In this document: piece by piece, positions 6,448 through 6,960 of the stretch
Numbering within the stretch: position 1 is the stretch's first letter
How the letters are laid out: each line of letters opens with the position of its first letter
Source: Ramlibacter sp.
GTDB taxonomy: Bacteria > Pseudomonadota > Gammaproteobacteria > Burkholderiales > Burkholderiaceae_C
DNA length: 6,960 bases
Direction: 5' to 3'
NCBI GenBank assembly: GCA_021156245.1
Contig: JAJNBO010000163.1
Location: 1 to 6,960, forward strand
The notes under the pieces: generated by a model
What the model was told of the DNA's origin: nothing
The model's database searches: none
The model's input: the letters and a program-made list of their open reading frames with translations, nothing else
Made by a program: the position numbers and the translations under genes

Positions 6448-6960
6448 TTACTTGGCGTAATCGCTGACGACCACCCACTTGCCGTCCTTGATCTGCGACA
6501 TGCGGGAGATGTCGTTGCCCAGCCGCTTGGTGGCGGTGTAGGTGGACTTGGGGCTGCCGAACATGTCGGGCTCGAAGGTCATGCTGTCCATGGCCTTGAC
6601 GAAGCTGTCGGTGGTGAGGTTCGGCCCCGCCTTCTGCGCCGCCTTGATGAACTGGTCGATGATCATGTAGCCGTACACGGAGAAGACGGTCGGGTCCTCG
6701 TTGTACTTGGTCTTGTACTTGTTGGCCCAGAAGCGGATGGGCTGGGAGGCCTCGTCGAGGTAGGGGTGCTGCACCGTCATGGTGGCGTACAGGCCGTCCA
6801 TCGCCTTGCCGCCCAGCTTGTGGATCAGGTCGGTGTAGGCCGCGCTGGAGCCCAGGAAGATCGGGTTGAAGCCCGTCTTGCGTGATTCGCCGATGGTGCC
6901 GATGGTTTCGCGGATGATGGTGCCCAGCACCACCAGCTCGCAGCCGGAGGACTTCATCTT
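6448..6960 (-). CDS. Branched-chain-amino-acid-type ABC transporter substrate-binding protein, C-terminal part (5' end outside window)
   Basis: These are the last 170 residues of a periplasmic type I binding protein (Peripla_BP_6, LivJ/LivK-like), which captures a ligand and delivers it to a HAAT-family ABC permease. The frame is open to the window edge (Lys codon at 6958-6960) and the family is usually 370-400 residues, so about half is missing, including the signal peptide. Visible marks are CELVVLGTIIRETIGTIGES (a strand and helix of lobe II), NPIFLGSSAAYTD, the hinge-type strand GLYATMTVQHPY, an aromatic-rich helix with SVYGYMIIDQFIKAA, and the C-terminal edge strands ending GKWVVVSDYAK. 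Burkholderiales carry many such proteins for amino acids, amides and aromatic acids, so the ligand is open. A strong terminator follows, making this the last gene of its transcript; permease genes are not in view. Confidence 0.92.
   Translation of the reverse strand, partial: KMKSSGCELVVLGTIIRETIGTIGESRKTGFNPIFLGSSAAYTDLIHKLGGKAMDGLYATMTVQHPYLDEASQPIRFWANKYKTKYNEDPTVFSVYGYMIIDQFIKAAQKAGPNLTTDSFVKAMDSMTFEPDMFGSPKSTYTATKRLGNDISRMSQIKDGKWVVVSDYAK

Overview
This window looks like chromosomal DNA from a high-GC betaproteobacterium, probably a Burkholderiales/Comamonadaceae-type soil or water bacterium. The reasons are the strong G/C third-position bias, the tight acyl-CoA catabolic operon, a branched-chain-amino-acid-type ABC binding protein, and a G/C-rich palindromic repeat of a kind I associate with this group. 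The taxonomic call is inference from style and gene content, not a database match.

Region 1 (1-3412, + strand) is the end of an acyl-CoA catabolic operon. It holds the C-terminal half of a biotin-dependent acyl-CoA carboxylase alpha subunit (5' end outside the window), an acyl-CoA dehydrogenase, a YigI-like hotdog acyl-CoA thioesterase and a crotonase-family (enoyl-CoA hydratase/isomerase-like) protein. The first three are joined by ATGA stop/start overlaps; the fourth follows after 14 bases with its own Shine-Dalgarno. Together they suggest degradation of a branched-chain, methyl-branched or isoprenoid acyl-CoA, in which dehydrogenation, carboxylation and hydration alternate and the thioesterase recovers CoA. 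The exact substrate cannot be read from the window. A perfect 9-bp palindrome sits in frame inside the biotin carboxylase domain, and the crotonase lacks both classical catalytic glutamates.

Region 2 (3413-4257, + strand) has a 124-base gap with a small inverted repeat, an SRPBCC/AHSA1-like protein, and an 87-residue protein with an N-terminal hydrophobic segment. The last of these converges on, and overlaps by 11 bases, the next gene on the opposite strand.

Region 3 (4247-6386, - strand) is a likely two-gene unit: an AI-2E/PerM-family membrane protein followed 9 bases later by a YhbW-type luciferase-like flavin oxidoreductase. The membrane protein gene is interrupted near its 5' end by an exact 7-bp tandem duplication (6303-6316). 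Removing one copy restores one continuous 374-residue reading frame, so this allele is a frameshift mutant, a slippage-variable locus or an assembly error.

Region 4 (6403-6960, - strand) holds the C-terminal 170 residues of a periplasmic branched-chain-amino-acid-type binding protein (5' end outside the window). It is followed by a strong intrinsic terminator whose U-tract lies only 18 bases upstream of the membrane protein's ATG. I see no phage, insertion sequence, CRISPR, tRNA or rRNA. I do not see a wholly new system; the most interesting items are the 7-bp duplication and the in-frame palindrome.
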